From Tillandsia leiboldiana (lineage: Eukaryota > Streptophyta > Magnoliopsida > Poales > Bromeliaceae): 64,000 nt of DNA. Location of the stretch: assembly GCA_029204045.2 (NCBI GenBank), contig CM055063.1, forward strand, positions 37,977,562-38,041,561. The letters are read 5' to 3'. The number at the start of each line of letters is the position of its first letter. Within the stretch, counting starts at the first letter, position 1. The translations under genes and the position numbers were made by a program. Positions 1 to 10,805 of the stretch are shown here, piece after piece. A model generated the notes under the pieces. It saw only the letters and a program-made list of their open reading frames with translations. It ran no database searches and was not told the DNA's origin.

Positions 1-1149
1 GCAAAACTTCCTAGAAAACCACTACCATCCGTAAATTCACTAGATCTATAATGATGAAAGAAAATTGAAAGAAATCATCTTAGTTGTATTTTCTCATGAA
101 AAGTTGGTTTCATTGTACAATGGAACTCATTAATTGTTCAAACTGTCAGTAGATTTACAAGATCTACGTATTTCAAGTATAGAAAATCCTTTCTAAAAAT
201 TTTTATTCTCAAATTTTTTTTCAAAATGCACTGAAAAATTCAAACAAGAAAAACATTTTGTTGATAAGGTGTTAGCATGGCCTTAGCACAATACGGCAAG
301 GTCGGCATGGGGCGGCGCGGGCAATCCTTAGTGTATGCAGATCCACTACATAAACCGGTAAACTGGACTAATTTTCCTGCTTAAATGTATTCCCTCAAAG
401 TAGTCAATGCCCTTTAGGAAAGTAGGCTGGTAACTCAAAACTTCAGTAAGGTCTCAATTATGAATACAGCTCAAATGTGAAGTATTCAATAAGCTTGTTT
501 AGTCTAATAAAATCACATCTTTAACCTGGCAACCATTCTTTTTCCAGGTTTCTCTGTGACATAAATGCCTGTTAGTTTACGACAATTTAATGAGATCGTA
601 GGCAGTAATTTGAAACTTTAAATTTCCATTTTAAGTATCTTTTCAGTGCTATACAAAATCTAATATGGGTTGTCATATTCAGCCTAATTTGTGATTGTTA
701 AAAGAACCACCTGTTATATAGTAGAACCATCACTTACGTTTTGACTCGCACGAAAAAGTTTGTTTCGTCATTCTTGTTAGTATAATTGAAACAATTGAAT
801 AAAGGAAATCAGCAAGCATGCTTTCATCTGTTATTTTGCAAATTTGTTGCATTGTTTCAAATTCAAATTTTATTATCTTCAGTCCTGATTTCAAGTTTTT
901 CAGTTAAATGGTTGTTTTAAGTTAAATTGGGACAATAATTATACTTTTCTAAGTTGCATTGGCATTGTTTTCGTGTCCTCACGTATCATTCTTAGCAGGG
1001 AAACAAAATAGTTAAATGTTTGTTTTGTTGCTTATTCTTTTTACATATTTCCTTTATATTTATTGCACATGCAATAATTTAAGGTGTCTTGACATATTAT
1101 TTAGGCACAACTGTTTAATCTCTTTCTAACTAAACATTATCATTTTCAG
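1..1149 (+). other. Intron of the MEKK1-like gene (no exon seen)
   Basis: No coding segment of the kinase is visible in this AT-rich stretch. It ends with a pyrimidine-rich tract and an AG acceptor at 1148-1149, directly before the first visible exon. The exon carrying the activation loop and APE motif must therefore lie left of the window, so this is best read as the 3' part of an intron longer than 1.1 kb. No transposon end was recognised in it. Confidence 0.6.
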
Positions 1150-2738
1150 GTTGTCAATCCTAGAAGGACATATGGGCCTGCAGCGGATATATGGAGCTTA
1201 GGTTGCACTGTTTTGGAGATGCTGACATGTCAGCTTCCATATCCTAACCTGGAGTGGGTCAGTAATATTAAACATTTAACTATTGCTTACATTTTAACTT
1301 CGCAGGGAGTTAACTTAGTTATCGGGTCATTAACGAAACAAGGAATGCCCCTCCTTTCCTTTTCTAAGTGTTAAACTATCAAACAGATTGTGTAAAACCA
1401 TCTAGCACGTTAGAGAGTCAGAATCAGAAGGCACAAGATTTTTATGTTACGAACTCTTAGCTTTTAAGTTACAGCTACTCTTGGACTCTGGTAAGTTTGG
1501 GTGGTGAGGAGAGATCCTTTGCTGCATTGTAGTTTCTGATATTATAAAGTTGCGTGCTAGCTGTAGCCTCCCCATAAATCCAGCTGTGATAGCCAGATTG
1601 TTAGCGCCGTTGCAACTTCTGCACTCTTCTTTTGAATTTTTTTATTGACTCTCCTATTGTGGACAAATCGTGCGATCATTGAGCAAACGCCATAAATGTT
1701 CTTCGGTGTAAATTGCAAATCAGCCTCTTGGTAATGCAAAGAGCATAAATCTCAGGTCAGTTACTATAACTGTCTCTCTGAGTCTGGATTTACCGACTGT
1801 AATTACCATGCCCAGTCTGTAACTGAGCCCTGCTGCACAAACAGTATCGGCCCATTCTCAGTTCAATCCTTCTGCAAACATTCAGGCATGAGGTCGAGAT
1901 CCATGGTCAGTCTTTGACATGCGTCCGTTGTGCGCTCGCCCAAAAATTGTGCTAACTAGTATATTTTCCTCATTACAGTTATTGCTGACCTGCTATAGTT
2001 GAGATTCTTTTTTGTAATTCATGACAGACAAAGATTTGGATCTTTATTTTTTTGTACAATAATTGCATAGGACATATCAAATACTGATTACATTATTTTG
2101 GCGAAGTAACGCTTTACATATAGGCGAAAATTTTAAGGAAACATTAGTTTCTTGGACTTGTCATGTTGCTACGTTGAGTCAGTCTGTGTCCTGTGTTTGA
2201 TGTCCCACATCTCTACGCAATAGAGGATATCTGCCATAATACATTTATATTACTAGAGAAGCTGTGGTGCATGATAGTAAAAGATCAAAGAAAGGAACTA
2301 CAAGACACTCAGACACCAGTTTCCACTACAGCTGTTCAAGTACTTGAAAATGCATTGGAAGCTATTTTTTAACTTGACAAACTGATTTATACAAATTGCT
2401 GATAACTTGTCCCGTGTTAAATTATAAGTTGCGACCCACCCGGCATCGTGGCATCGTCAGCATATAATATTTCAAAAGGGATACTTTAGTGTAGTGCAAT
2501 GCTTAACTGTTCATGTATTTTCTTTTATTTGCAGACACAAGCTTTATTCAAGATTGGTCGGGGAGAGCAACCTCCTATACCAAACTTACTATCGACAGAT
2601 GCCCGTGATTTCATTAGCCAATGTGTCAAAGTAAATCCAGATGATCGACCCTCAGCATCCCAACTTTTGGAGCACCTGTTCGTGAAGAGATCTGTGCGGT
2701 CTTCCTCGGGTTCCAATTGCTCTACATGGCGGCGCTGA
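1150..2738 (+). CDS. MEKK1-type MAP kinase kinase kinase, C-terminal part (last two coding exons)
   Basis: This is the end of a serine/threonine kinase of the plant MEKK group (STE11-like MAP3K), which phosphorylates MAP kinase kinases in stress, defence and developmental cascades in the cytoplasm. Exon 1150-1257 encodes 36 residues that begin just after the expected APE motif and include DIWSLGCTVLEM (kinase subdomain IX). Exon 2535-2738 starts TQALFKIGRGEQPPIP and includes the subdomain XI arginine in NPDDRPSASQLLEH. The C-terminal tail is short and ends SNCSTWRR before TGA. The intron 1258-2534 has a GT donor and a TTTGCAG acceptor, and both exons join in phase 0. A further GT-AG pair at 2778/2913 could be a 3' UTR intron. 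The usual HPFV of this family reads HLFV here. The N-terminal regulatory region and catalytic lobe lie outside the window, so integrity of the whole gene cannot be judged. Family placement is confident; which paralogue is not. Confidence 0.88.
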
Positions 2739-3029
2739 CAGACAGTTGGTTCTGTGTGATAGTTGTCGCCCATTTCGGTAGAGCTTTCTTATTTCTATTT
2801 TATGTGATGTCATGTACACGCCTTATATATCTTCTAACATTCTATGAAAAGGGAAATTATTTTTAGAATAGTGCCTATTTTGTTTATTTATTTTTTGTTT
2901 GTTCTTGTTTCAGATTTTGGTTAGTATGCTGGCCGCATCTGGGTTTGCTGCTGCCTTGGCATAATTGGGATTGCAGCTGCCTTACCAATCCACCAAATCA
3001 AGGTGATGGGGTTTAAATTTCAACCTACA

Positions 3030-3118
3030 TGTCACGTCCCGAGCACGCAACGGAAACTTCATTGGGCACGTGCATAGACCCGCCAAACAGATAGAATTTT
3101 TTCGGTCCATTCAAAGGT
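3030..3118 (-). repeat. Decayed Ty3/gypsy LTR terminus
   Basis: The sequence begins TGTCACGTCCCGAG and continues with a 'cgcaac...gacccgcc' block. This matches the terminal pattern of the better preserved LTRs at 6651, 17608, 19132 and 56704. Read on the minus strand it is the 3' end of an LTR. The other end was not located, and what follows (3119-4014) is AT-rich DNA without recognisable coding capacity. Confidence 0.5.
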
Positions 3119-4014
3119 GTCACAACATGTAAAATTCACACATTTCAAATAGGAATAGAATACATATTAGGATTGTATAAGGAGAATACTATAAACATAA
3201 AGCAACTAAGCTAATACACGTTGCCATTTTTTTTCTTTTTACATTTACGATTTGGTTTCCAAATACAGCCCAAAATATTATTTACATTTTTTTTTCCTTT
3301 GCCCTTTAGTTATACATTGTCTCACGGTACATTTAATTCAATCATCAAAATGGAATGATGCTATCTACTACCGTACGTTCTTTCCTTGCATGACCGTGAT
3401 ATTTGTGGATGGACTTGAAAAATATAGGGTTTGACAATTATAAATATAATTTTCAATGGGTACCTCCATCTAAGGAAAGAGCTCAACTTACTAAGTTCAA
3501 AGAGGCAATATAAGCATGTACAAATGGATAACAAGAAATCAACTGAGTATATAAGTATCTTCCATATGCATAAAGTACTTATATTTATGCCTCTATTCAT
3601 GATAATGAAATCTATATATGTAAGTGATTTCATTTTTACCTATTATTTTATTATTCTATTCATGTCATCCGGCTCGATCTCGAGTCAATCATTTGTAGAA
3701 TCGTCACTTTTATCTTGGCATTAGGTAGTAGAATTGTTGTACCATTTAGCTAGTAGTTCACAAGTTGCAGAATAGCCGCGTTCATTCTGCATCGGGAAAT
3801 AGAATTGCTGCCCCCACTTTTTCCCACGTCCATGGGTAGTGAAATTGCCGCTTTCATCGTCTCATCGAGGGAACATATATTTCACCCTACATTGTCAACC
3901 CAAGTTTTATTATCATTCATGTCCAAATGGTCATTCTATCACTATGTTATCCAATCTATGTCAAATGCCACTAGGTTTAGTAAACATGCAAGTTCATCCA
4001 CTAATATTCCTAGA
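3119..4014. other. AT-rich intergenic DNA, nothing recognised
   Basis: This stretch may be a decayed continuation of the LTR end at 3030. No conserved protein motif, splice structure or terminal repeat was found in it. Short open frames here have no recognisable composition or domain. Confidence 0.4.
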
Positions 4015-4482
4015 GGTATCGTTTGGTAACGGAATAATCAGAACTAGCTATTCTGGGGATAGGTATAAAGTACGGAATAAGTGCGAAAAAGCGTTTGGTT
4101 CGGTTCCAGAGATAAGAGATTTTGTGTTTAGTATGAGAATAAGAAATAAGAAGAATAAAGAGGTTGTGATGATGAGAGTATTGGGAAGGAAAAGAGAGAG
4201 AGGAGAGAGAGGGATTTGTGATGATGAAAGTGCATTGGGAAGGAAAAAAGAGAAATGAGAGAGAGGAATTTGTGATGATGAGAGTGTATTGGAAAGAGAG
4301 AAAGAAGGGGAGGAGGGATAGTTTAATAATAAAAAAAAATTATAAAATAATAGATAAGAACTGTTGTTCCAGCTTATTCTGCTTGTACTAGAACTACTGT
4401 ACCGAATAATTCTTGGTGCGTTTGGTAGAATAAGGAGGATAAATTCCTTATTCTCGGTTCTAGTCCCGAAACAAACGATGCC
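4015..4482. mobile_element. MITE-like element 1 (TIR GGTATCGTTTG, 3-bp TSD AGA)
   Basis: The left end reads GGTATCGTTTGGTAACGG. The reverse complement of the right end reads GGCATCGTTTGTTTCGGG. The flanks carry AGA at 4012-4014 and 4483-4485. The 468-bp interior is purine-rich, with about three copies of a unit containing 'gggatttgtgatgatgagagt' and then GA-rich spacers (about 4160-4310). No transposase is encoded. A second, larger copy lies at 14182-15259. The 3-bp duplication and TIR resemble PIF/Harbinger-type MITEs, although the TSD is not the usual TTA/TAA, so the superfamily is an inference. Confidence 0.65.
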
Positions 4483-4485
4483 AGA

Positions 4486-4879
4486 GAGTGTAAATGGCAT
4501 CATCCTAGTTATTCACACCTAGGAATACATTTGTCTAGTTGTAGTAGCAATTTATCTAAAGGAAAATATATTCATACATGTCATTTTATCAATTATGCCA
4601 CTTTTCCACATGCATAACCTTAATGCAATTTAACATCCTAGATATGAAAGTGACCTATTCACTTCCGTTGAGTACAATCCACCTTAAAGTAATCCTAATT
4701 ACTTGTAGTTATTTGCAATTAGGCTCTGTTGGCTATTTGCTCTCCTTCGAGCTTGTTCTCCTAAGAATGCCTAAATTTGGTTCGTTACTCAAAATTGGTC
4801 ACTAGAATCCTTTCGTTCTCCAAAATAAAGTTGTCCCCGTATTCCTTTTATCTTAAATTAGGTTTTCAAACGGTCAAAA
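4486..4879. other. Intergenic DNA, nothing recognised
   Basis: No exon-like or transposon-terminal signal was found between the two MITE-like elements. Confidence 0.4.
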
Positions 4880-4888
4880 CATTTTTAA

Positions 4889-5238
4889 GGCTAAATTACA
4901 TAATACCTTCCTGTAAAATTCTACTTTTTTATTTTCCTCCATGACTTTTAAAATCTTACACTTTGTCCCCTCCTAATTACGAAATTATGCACTTATCTTC
5001 TGCCGTCATCATTTCGTAAGTGATCCTGTGATTCTATGACCACATTTGATGCAGTCATTGGAGCTGAGACTTGTTCATCAATAGCATCAACCCATCAACC
5101 ACTTACGAAACGATGACGACATAGAGGTAAATGCATAATTCCGTAATTAGGAGGGGGGAAAGTATAGATTTTTAAAAGTGGGGGAGGGGGCAAAGTGAAA
5201 AAGTAAAATTTTACAGGAGAATTTTCTGTAATTTAGTC
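4889..5238. mobile_element. MITE with long terminal inverted repeats (Mutator-like candidate)
   Basis: The two halves are inverted copies of each other over about 135 bp per arm. The left arm starts GGCTAAATTAC and reaches 'catttcgtaagtg' near 5020. The right arm starts near 5100 with 'cacttacgaaacgatga' and ends 'gtaatttagtc'. The arms flank a spacer of about 80 bp. The bases outside are CATTTTTAA (4880-4888) and TATTTTTAA (5239-5247), a 9-bp duplication with one mismatch. Long TIRs and a 9-bp TSD are the signature of Mutator-like elements. No coding capacity is present. Confidence 0.72.
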
Positions 5239-5247
5239 TATTTTTAA

Positions 5248-6585
5248 ACCCTCAAAATTTAAAAACCCTCATCTTACCTAGAGTTTTTAAAAAACTAGAG
5301 CAAAATTTGATTTCAATTGCTAATATCTACATTTTATAATCTAGATAGCTTAGGGTTTGATAAAAATTCATTTGCAAGGTTCAAATTCAAAATTCTAACC
5401 TTAAACTCCAAAAACTCACCTTTGCCCTAGCTTCTCCGAGTTTCTCCTTGCTCCATGAAGAAGGCTATACTCCAAGCCTCTTCCAAGCACACGATGTCTT
5501 CAATTTTTCACCATTTGGAGAGAGATTTCTAGAGAGGGAGAGGAGAGAATGTTTTCTCAAGTGAAGGGGTATGGGGCTATTGGTCCCTTTACAATGGGTT
5601 GTAACAAAATACCAATAAGTCTCCCAAACATTCACAATCACACCTAATCAAAATCTGCATTTCGTAGTGCTGAGTATCGGTACTCAAACTTGAGTGCCGA
5701 TACACGGGCTGTTGTTTCGATATTCCCCAGCTAGGTTTACAGAACCTGAACGCTAGACTTCTCAGTTTTCTACTAAATATCGATATGCCGCAACATTAGT
5801 ACAGGTACGTAGGATTTTTCCAAATATTAGTGCCGGTAACAAACTCCAATTCCACAAAATCTGAACGTGGGTTTCTTCTTCTCGCAACAGAGTTTCGGTT
5901 CGGTACTCGTTTTGAATATTGGTACTCAATACAAAATCTACAACTCTAGCAAATTTCACTCTCTGAAGTCCATTTTTGCGCCAAGTTTGCGCGAAAAATA
6001 CTCGAATAGCTTCTAAACCTCGTGAAACTATTCAAATGGCTCTCTAAGCCACTTTTGACTAGAATTCTGCTATTTTGTAAATGTTCAGTGCACTACACTA
6101 CATGAGTGCTGTAAACATATCAATTTCATTTTAAAAGTTCTCATTTGAAAATTTTCGAAATAAACCATAATTTTTCAAAAACTAAAAATTCTACCAATTA
6201 CTCTTAATTTTCACTAAATAGAAGTCTAGAGAGGTTACTAATTTTGATCCTAGCTCACGAACCAAGCTCAAGTATAAGGGTTGAGGATTGAAAACTTCAA
6301 ACAACTCTCCTTTCAAGACTCCTGCTCCACACTTAGCTCAATGTGCTCCTAGTCCTATGGAAAAGGAAGAAGGAAGAAGATGAAAAAAATGGAGTAAAAA
6401 TAGAGAAAAAAGGAGAAAGATGAAGAAATGGGGATGAACTCGTCTCTCCTTTTGTTGCTGCATTTTTCCATGAAAGAGAAGGGAGAAGAAAAGAGTATAT
6501 ACAGTCTGCTACAATATGCCAAATAACCCCTCCAACTCTTGAAAATTGTAACTATGCAATTTTAGGTTTCGCAATATTGAGTACC
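5248..6585. repeat. Degenerate LTR-like noncoding DNA
   Basis: There is no gene here. The stretch has features seen inside the E- and I-type LTRs of this window: purine-rich blocks with 'agagagggagaggagaga' around 5520-5550 and 'gaagaaggaagaagatg' around 6365, and 'gtatcggtactc'-type palindromic motifs around 5675-5700. It is probably the remains of one or more LTRs of the same broad family, but boundaries could not be set. Confidence 0.35.
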
Positions 6586-6650
6586 TGTCACGCCCCGAGA
6601 TCGTCAATTTGGATAGTTCGGGCATGCCAATAAACGTGCCAATCGGATAT
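6586..6650 (-). repeat. 65-bp LTR terminus fragment (element J), abutting LTR E
   Basis: This segment starts TGTCACGCCCCGAG and aligns without gaps to the first 65 bp of the LTR that begins at 6651, with roughly a dozen substitutions. The simplest reading is that element E inserted 65 bp inside an older relative (J). GATAT (6646-6650) would then be the left half of the target duplication. Possible remains of J reappear at 13217-13930. The right target-site copy has not been found. Confidence 0.55.
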
Positions 6651-8530
6651 TGTCACGCTCCGAGGCCGCCAATTTGGTCGGTTCGGGCACGCCAACAGAC
6701 CCGCCAATCGGGCATGACCTTTCTATACCCGAAAGGAACGGTTGAACCAATTCAACACAGTTTAGTGTGAGCAAAAAAGTAACAATCAGAGTACTAAACT
6801 ATGTAATTAAAACTTTCATACATTCAAACAACAAGTTTAGAAGGATGAAAGTAAAACATATGAGTGAAACATTTAGCTTAAATTGAATTACAACTCTCTT
6901 TTGATAACTATGTAATGAAAGCTTTAAGATTTAAGAAATTACATCTTTCCTTTAAGAACTACAAAATGAAAGCTTAAACTTTAAAGTTTACAATATTTTT
7001 CTCCTCACATACATGTTTCACTCAAAATAAAAACCCGAAATAAACTGGCGACTCTAGACTTCTAGGTAGCTAAGCTGCCAGGCCCTTACCCCTGTCGTGC
7101 GCCTCGCCCAATATACATGATCCTGTAATGATGTCTCCCAAGGGTGTGGAACTACTTAAAGTTCCCAATGTATTCAATTACCTAGAGAGAATGTTCTACA
7201 CCACTTGGTCCAATGGAAGCAAGATAATAGATATTGACATAATATTGAAAACTATAAATTACTAACTAGCAAGCTCACAAATATTTACTACTTGCCATGA
7301 CACGACTCTTATCGCCACTATGGGTGCCACACTAGTCCAACCTACTAACCTACTTGTTCATGTAATTTTCATGCTTTAATTCAAGTTGCTAACCCATTGG
7401 AAAACCTCGCCGAACGGGCCCGTGCCCGGTAGTCATGCTACCATAAAACGAGATTTTTCCATGGTTGCCGATAGCACACGCATGTGCTACCCCGCCCAAG
7501 GGAGGACTAGATTATATGGGTCACTGCCCGGGAGATGGACCTTGCTCTTACTCTCCAACTCATAGTCACCCTGCATTGGTGCGTTTACATTTTTCCTTTC
7601 ATTGCTTTTGCACTTAGTCACTTTGCACTTTATGCATTTTCTTCTCTTTCAAGCATTTAGCTTATTTGCTCTTTGGCAATCTTTTGTTTTTTTTAACCCT
7701 TACCCTAGGTCCATACCTCGAGGGTAGCAAGAAAGTCCCTTGGACTTTAAACATTTACACAATGTCTTATGTTAAAGTTAAAGTGAGTGTTATTTTGCCC
7801 CAAACATACCCTAAGAACACTCTAGGGTTTACTTTTGCTCTACTCTTTAACATCAACTTAACGTACACTTATTTTAGAGTTTTAACTCTAGGTTAAACTA
7901 AACCCTATGTCATAACCTTTGTCTAACTTCTTAAACACATGCCACAAGTGAAACCTATAGTTAATGCCCCACTCGTTCCAAGTTGTACACTAGGTTTCTA
8001 CTAGTTTTCTTTTCATGCACATTGTTCCATTTAAATCCATAACATAGAGCTCTTAACCATTAATAGCATAAACTTGCATCTTATATGTAAGATATACTTT
8101 CATACATCATGCTCAAGAATTATTATGACATAGGAACTTTAACCTATATACATACAATAGGTCATTTGAAATAATCTTGAACTCAAGATAACTCTCTTGT
8201 GTTCTCTACTTGACATAAGCCCTAAATTATCTAAAATCATGCTTCTAGTCATGAAAGCAAGGGAAAAGAGGAGAGATCACTCTTTTTCGAATAGAATCTC
8301 CCACCTTTGTGATTTTTTTTTTTTGCAAGAAAATTTAGTTGTTCCCTTTGTTCTTGAAAGAGGATTAAATTTGATCTCTTGGTCCCCAAGAATCTCCTAA
8401 AATGAAATGGAAACCATTAAGGAATCATCTCATTCATATTCTAATCCCATAAAAATTGCAAAGAGAGAAACTCTAAAATCTTTGCTTACCTCTTGTTAGG
8501 GTTTTACTTGAGTAAAAGAGATAAAAAGGA

Positions 8531-8970
8531 GAGTTGGAATCCACTTTGGAATGCTCCGAAATATTCTCTTTTAGATCCACAAGGAAAACCTATAAGTAGA
8601 GATCATTTTATATAAAATGCTTTTCATTCTCTTTGAATCCAAAAGAGATCTTAAAAATAAAACTCTTAGTTTTACTCCCCTCTTTTGAGTGTGTTCTTGG
8701 ACCAAAAAAGGATGAAGATGGAAGTTTAGGTTCACCTGGAAGACTCCAAGATACTCTTCAATAGGTTCACAAGGAAAACCTATAAGTAGTGAAAACCTTA
8801 TAAAAGATGGTTTCTATCTCCTTTGAATCCAAAAAAAGATTCAAGAATGGAACCCTAGAATTTAAATCTTACCTCTTAATGTTCTTGATCAAGAGGGAAG
8901 GATGAAGAGAAGTTGGAGTGCACTTTGGAGGACTCCCAAATGCTCTCTTCGAAATCTTCAAGGCTCCTAG
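8531..8970. repeat. Tandem repeat, period about 188 bp, inside LTR E
   Basis: Blocks starting near 8531, 8717 and 8907 share 'cactttggaatgctcc'-like starts, the phrase 'cacaaggaaaacctataag' (first two copies) and 'ctttgaatccaaaa'. The third copy is partial and runs into a 'ctctctctcttctttc' pyrimidine tract. Copies have diverged by substitutions and small indels. Confidence 0.6.
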
Positions 8971-9244
8971 GTGCTCAAGAAGCCACAGCCACCTTGCTGT
9001 TGCTGCTGCTTGCTACAACTCTCTCTCTCTTCTTTCTTTTCTTTCCTTCTTTCTTTCCTTGCTTTCTCTTATGAAACAGAGAACAAGAGGAGGCGGGTTG
9101 GTGTGCTGTTTCAAATGGGAGGAGAGAGAGTGGGGTGCATGCTGTAGTAAGGGAGTAGTTGAGAGAGAGCAGGTGTGGTGAAATTACCACACCGCCCCTC
9201 ACTAAAGAGGGTAATTTCTACCCTGCCGCAGCTCCCAGGGAGTC

Positions 9245-9345
9245 TGGGTACCGGTACCCCAGACTTGGTACCGGTACCCTATACAAATTTCTTTCCTAAA
9301 AATTTGTATAGGGTTCTGGTACCAAATGCTTGGTACCGGAACCCA
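9245..9345. repeat. GGTACC-rich inverted repeat in LTR E
   Basis: GGTACC-type hexamers occur repeatedly here. A strong hairpin pairs 'ggtaccctatacaaattt' with 'aaatttgtatagggttct' across a loop of about 8 bases near 9293. It lies near the start of the LTR in the element's own direction, so it would fall in U3. Confidence 0.65.
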
Positions 9346-9672
9346 CGTCCCCCTTTGCTCCAGATTTGCCTAACCCGAGGGCAATGGACTTGGGCTTTTC
9401 TCCACTTCTTCTCACCAACAGGGAAGATGTAAAATGAGCATTTTCTTCTTCGATTCCCTCCCCGACAAGTGAGCAACTTAATTTTTGTTTTCTTGAACTT
9501 TTCCACCTTATTTAACTCTCCAAAAGAGAGCTCTAAAACACCATGTTAACACTCAAGCTTCACAACTTGAAGCTTCCAATTCTCAACTCCAACTCACTTT
9601 TCGACTCGATGACCTTTGCATCGATTCGAAACACTTCAAACTCACTTGTAATTATATTTTAAATGTGTTACA

Positions 9673-10805
9673 AGTATTTTCGTCGCACTTCGCTATTTCG
9701 CGGAGTCGGTGCACTATATTCCTCCCTCTTTTTAGAACTTTCGTCCGCAAAACTAAAATTCACATACCTCGATGCTTGTTCCTCAAATAGGCGAGGGTTG
9801 TGCTCCCGCATCATCGCCTCAGGCTCCCATGTAGCCTCTCGTTCGCTGTGCCTCGTCCAAAGCACTTTCACATAAGGTATGGTACGATTCCTTAGCTTTC
9901 TTTCTTGCCGGTCGATAATCTTATACGGGAACTCGTCACAGCTCATGTCTTCCCGTAAATTGAGCGGCGGGTAATTGATCACATGATTTGGATCATGGAC
10001 GTACTAGCGAAGTTGTGACACATGGAACACATCGTGTATTCCCGCCAAATCTGGAGGCAATGACACTCTACGCCACCGGGCCAACTCGTTCCAATACTTC
10101 ATACGGGCCTAGAAAATGATGATTTAGCTTTCCCCGCATTCCAAATCGCACCACGCCCTTTGTAGGTGACGCCTTTAAGAACACTTGATCTCCCACATTG
10201 AATTCCAAATCGCGCCGCCTTTTGTCGGCATAACTCTTTTGCTGGCTTTGTGCCGTCACTAAACGTTGACGCGCAATTTGCACTTTCTCCTCTGTCTCCT
10301 GAAAAACATCGGGGCCCAAAGTTGACCTTTCGCCGACTTCACTCCAATGCAACGGAGATCGGCACTTCCTGCCATACAACGCCTCGAAAGGCGCTATCCC
10401 GATACTGACTTGGTAACTGTTGTTGTAGGCAAATTCGGCCATAGGCAAATACCGTTGCCACCCTGCACCGTAATCCTGAACACATGCCCTAAGCATATCC
10501 TTGAGGATTTGATTGGTCCTCTCAGATTGTCCATCACTCTGTTGATGATAAGCTGTAGAGAAATCCAGGCGTGTTCCAAGGGTCTCGTGGAAGCTCTTCC
10601 AAAACTATGAAATGAATCGAGGATCTCGATCCGACACAATAGGCACGAGCACTCCATGAAGGCGCATAATCTCGTTGATGTACAACTCCGCCAAGTTGTC
10701 CCTCGACCACGTGGTGTGGACTAGCAAGAAATGGGCCGCTTTAGTCAATCGATCCACCACCACCCATATCGCGTCGTGGCCCGCTTGAGATCTAGGCAAA
10801 CCCAC
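9673..10805 (-). pseudogene. Chromovirus E pol remnant: integrase core to C-terminal chromodomain-like end
   Basis: Reading on minus from 10805, the product begins inside the integrase core (GHDAIWVVVDRLTKAAHF). It continues through MLRACVQDYGAGWQRYLP and AFAYNN-type integrase motifs (10068-10496), the GPYEVLERVGPVA segment, and then RNRTIPYVKVLW...EATWEPEAM (9668-9982). That last block is the chromodomain-like end typical of Del/Tekay chromoviruses. There are frameshifts between 10605 and 10496 and near 10070, and an in-frame stop near 9998. Protease, RT, RNase H and gag are absent: the frame is cut at 10805 by the LTR of element D, and the part expected beyond D is missing. Confidence 0.85.

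Larger units (their letters stand above)
6651..9672 (-). repeat. 3' LTR of chromovirus E (Ty3/gypsy), about 3.0 kb
   Basis: The LTR runs from TGTCACGCTCCGAGG at 6651 to TGTTACA at 9672 on the plus strand. It belongs to an element coded on minus, because the integrase frame at 9673-10805 runs into its right edge and the pol stop codon lies right at that boundary. Inside are a direct repeat of about 188 bp (about 8531-8970) and a GGTACC-rich hairpin (9245-9345). The right boundary rests on the pol end and a CA dinucleotide rather than on a second LTR copy, because the matching 5' LTR is missing. Confidence 0.65.

Noticed and set aside
3805..4503. Open frames of 74-151 codons around MITE-like element 1
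   Set aside because: They follow the GA-rich minisatellite of the MITE and share no family motif.
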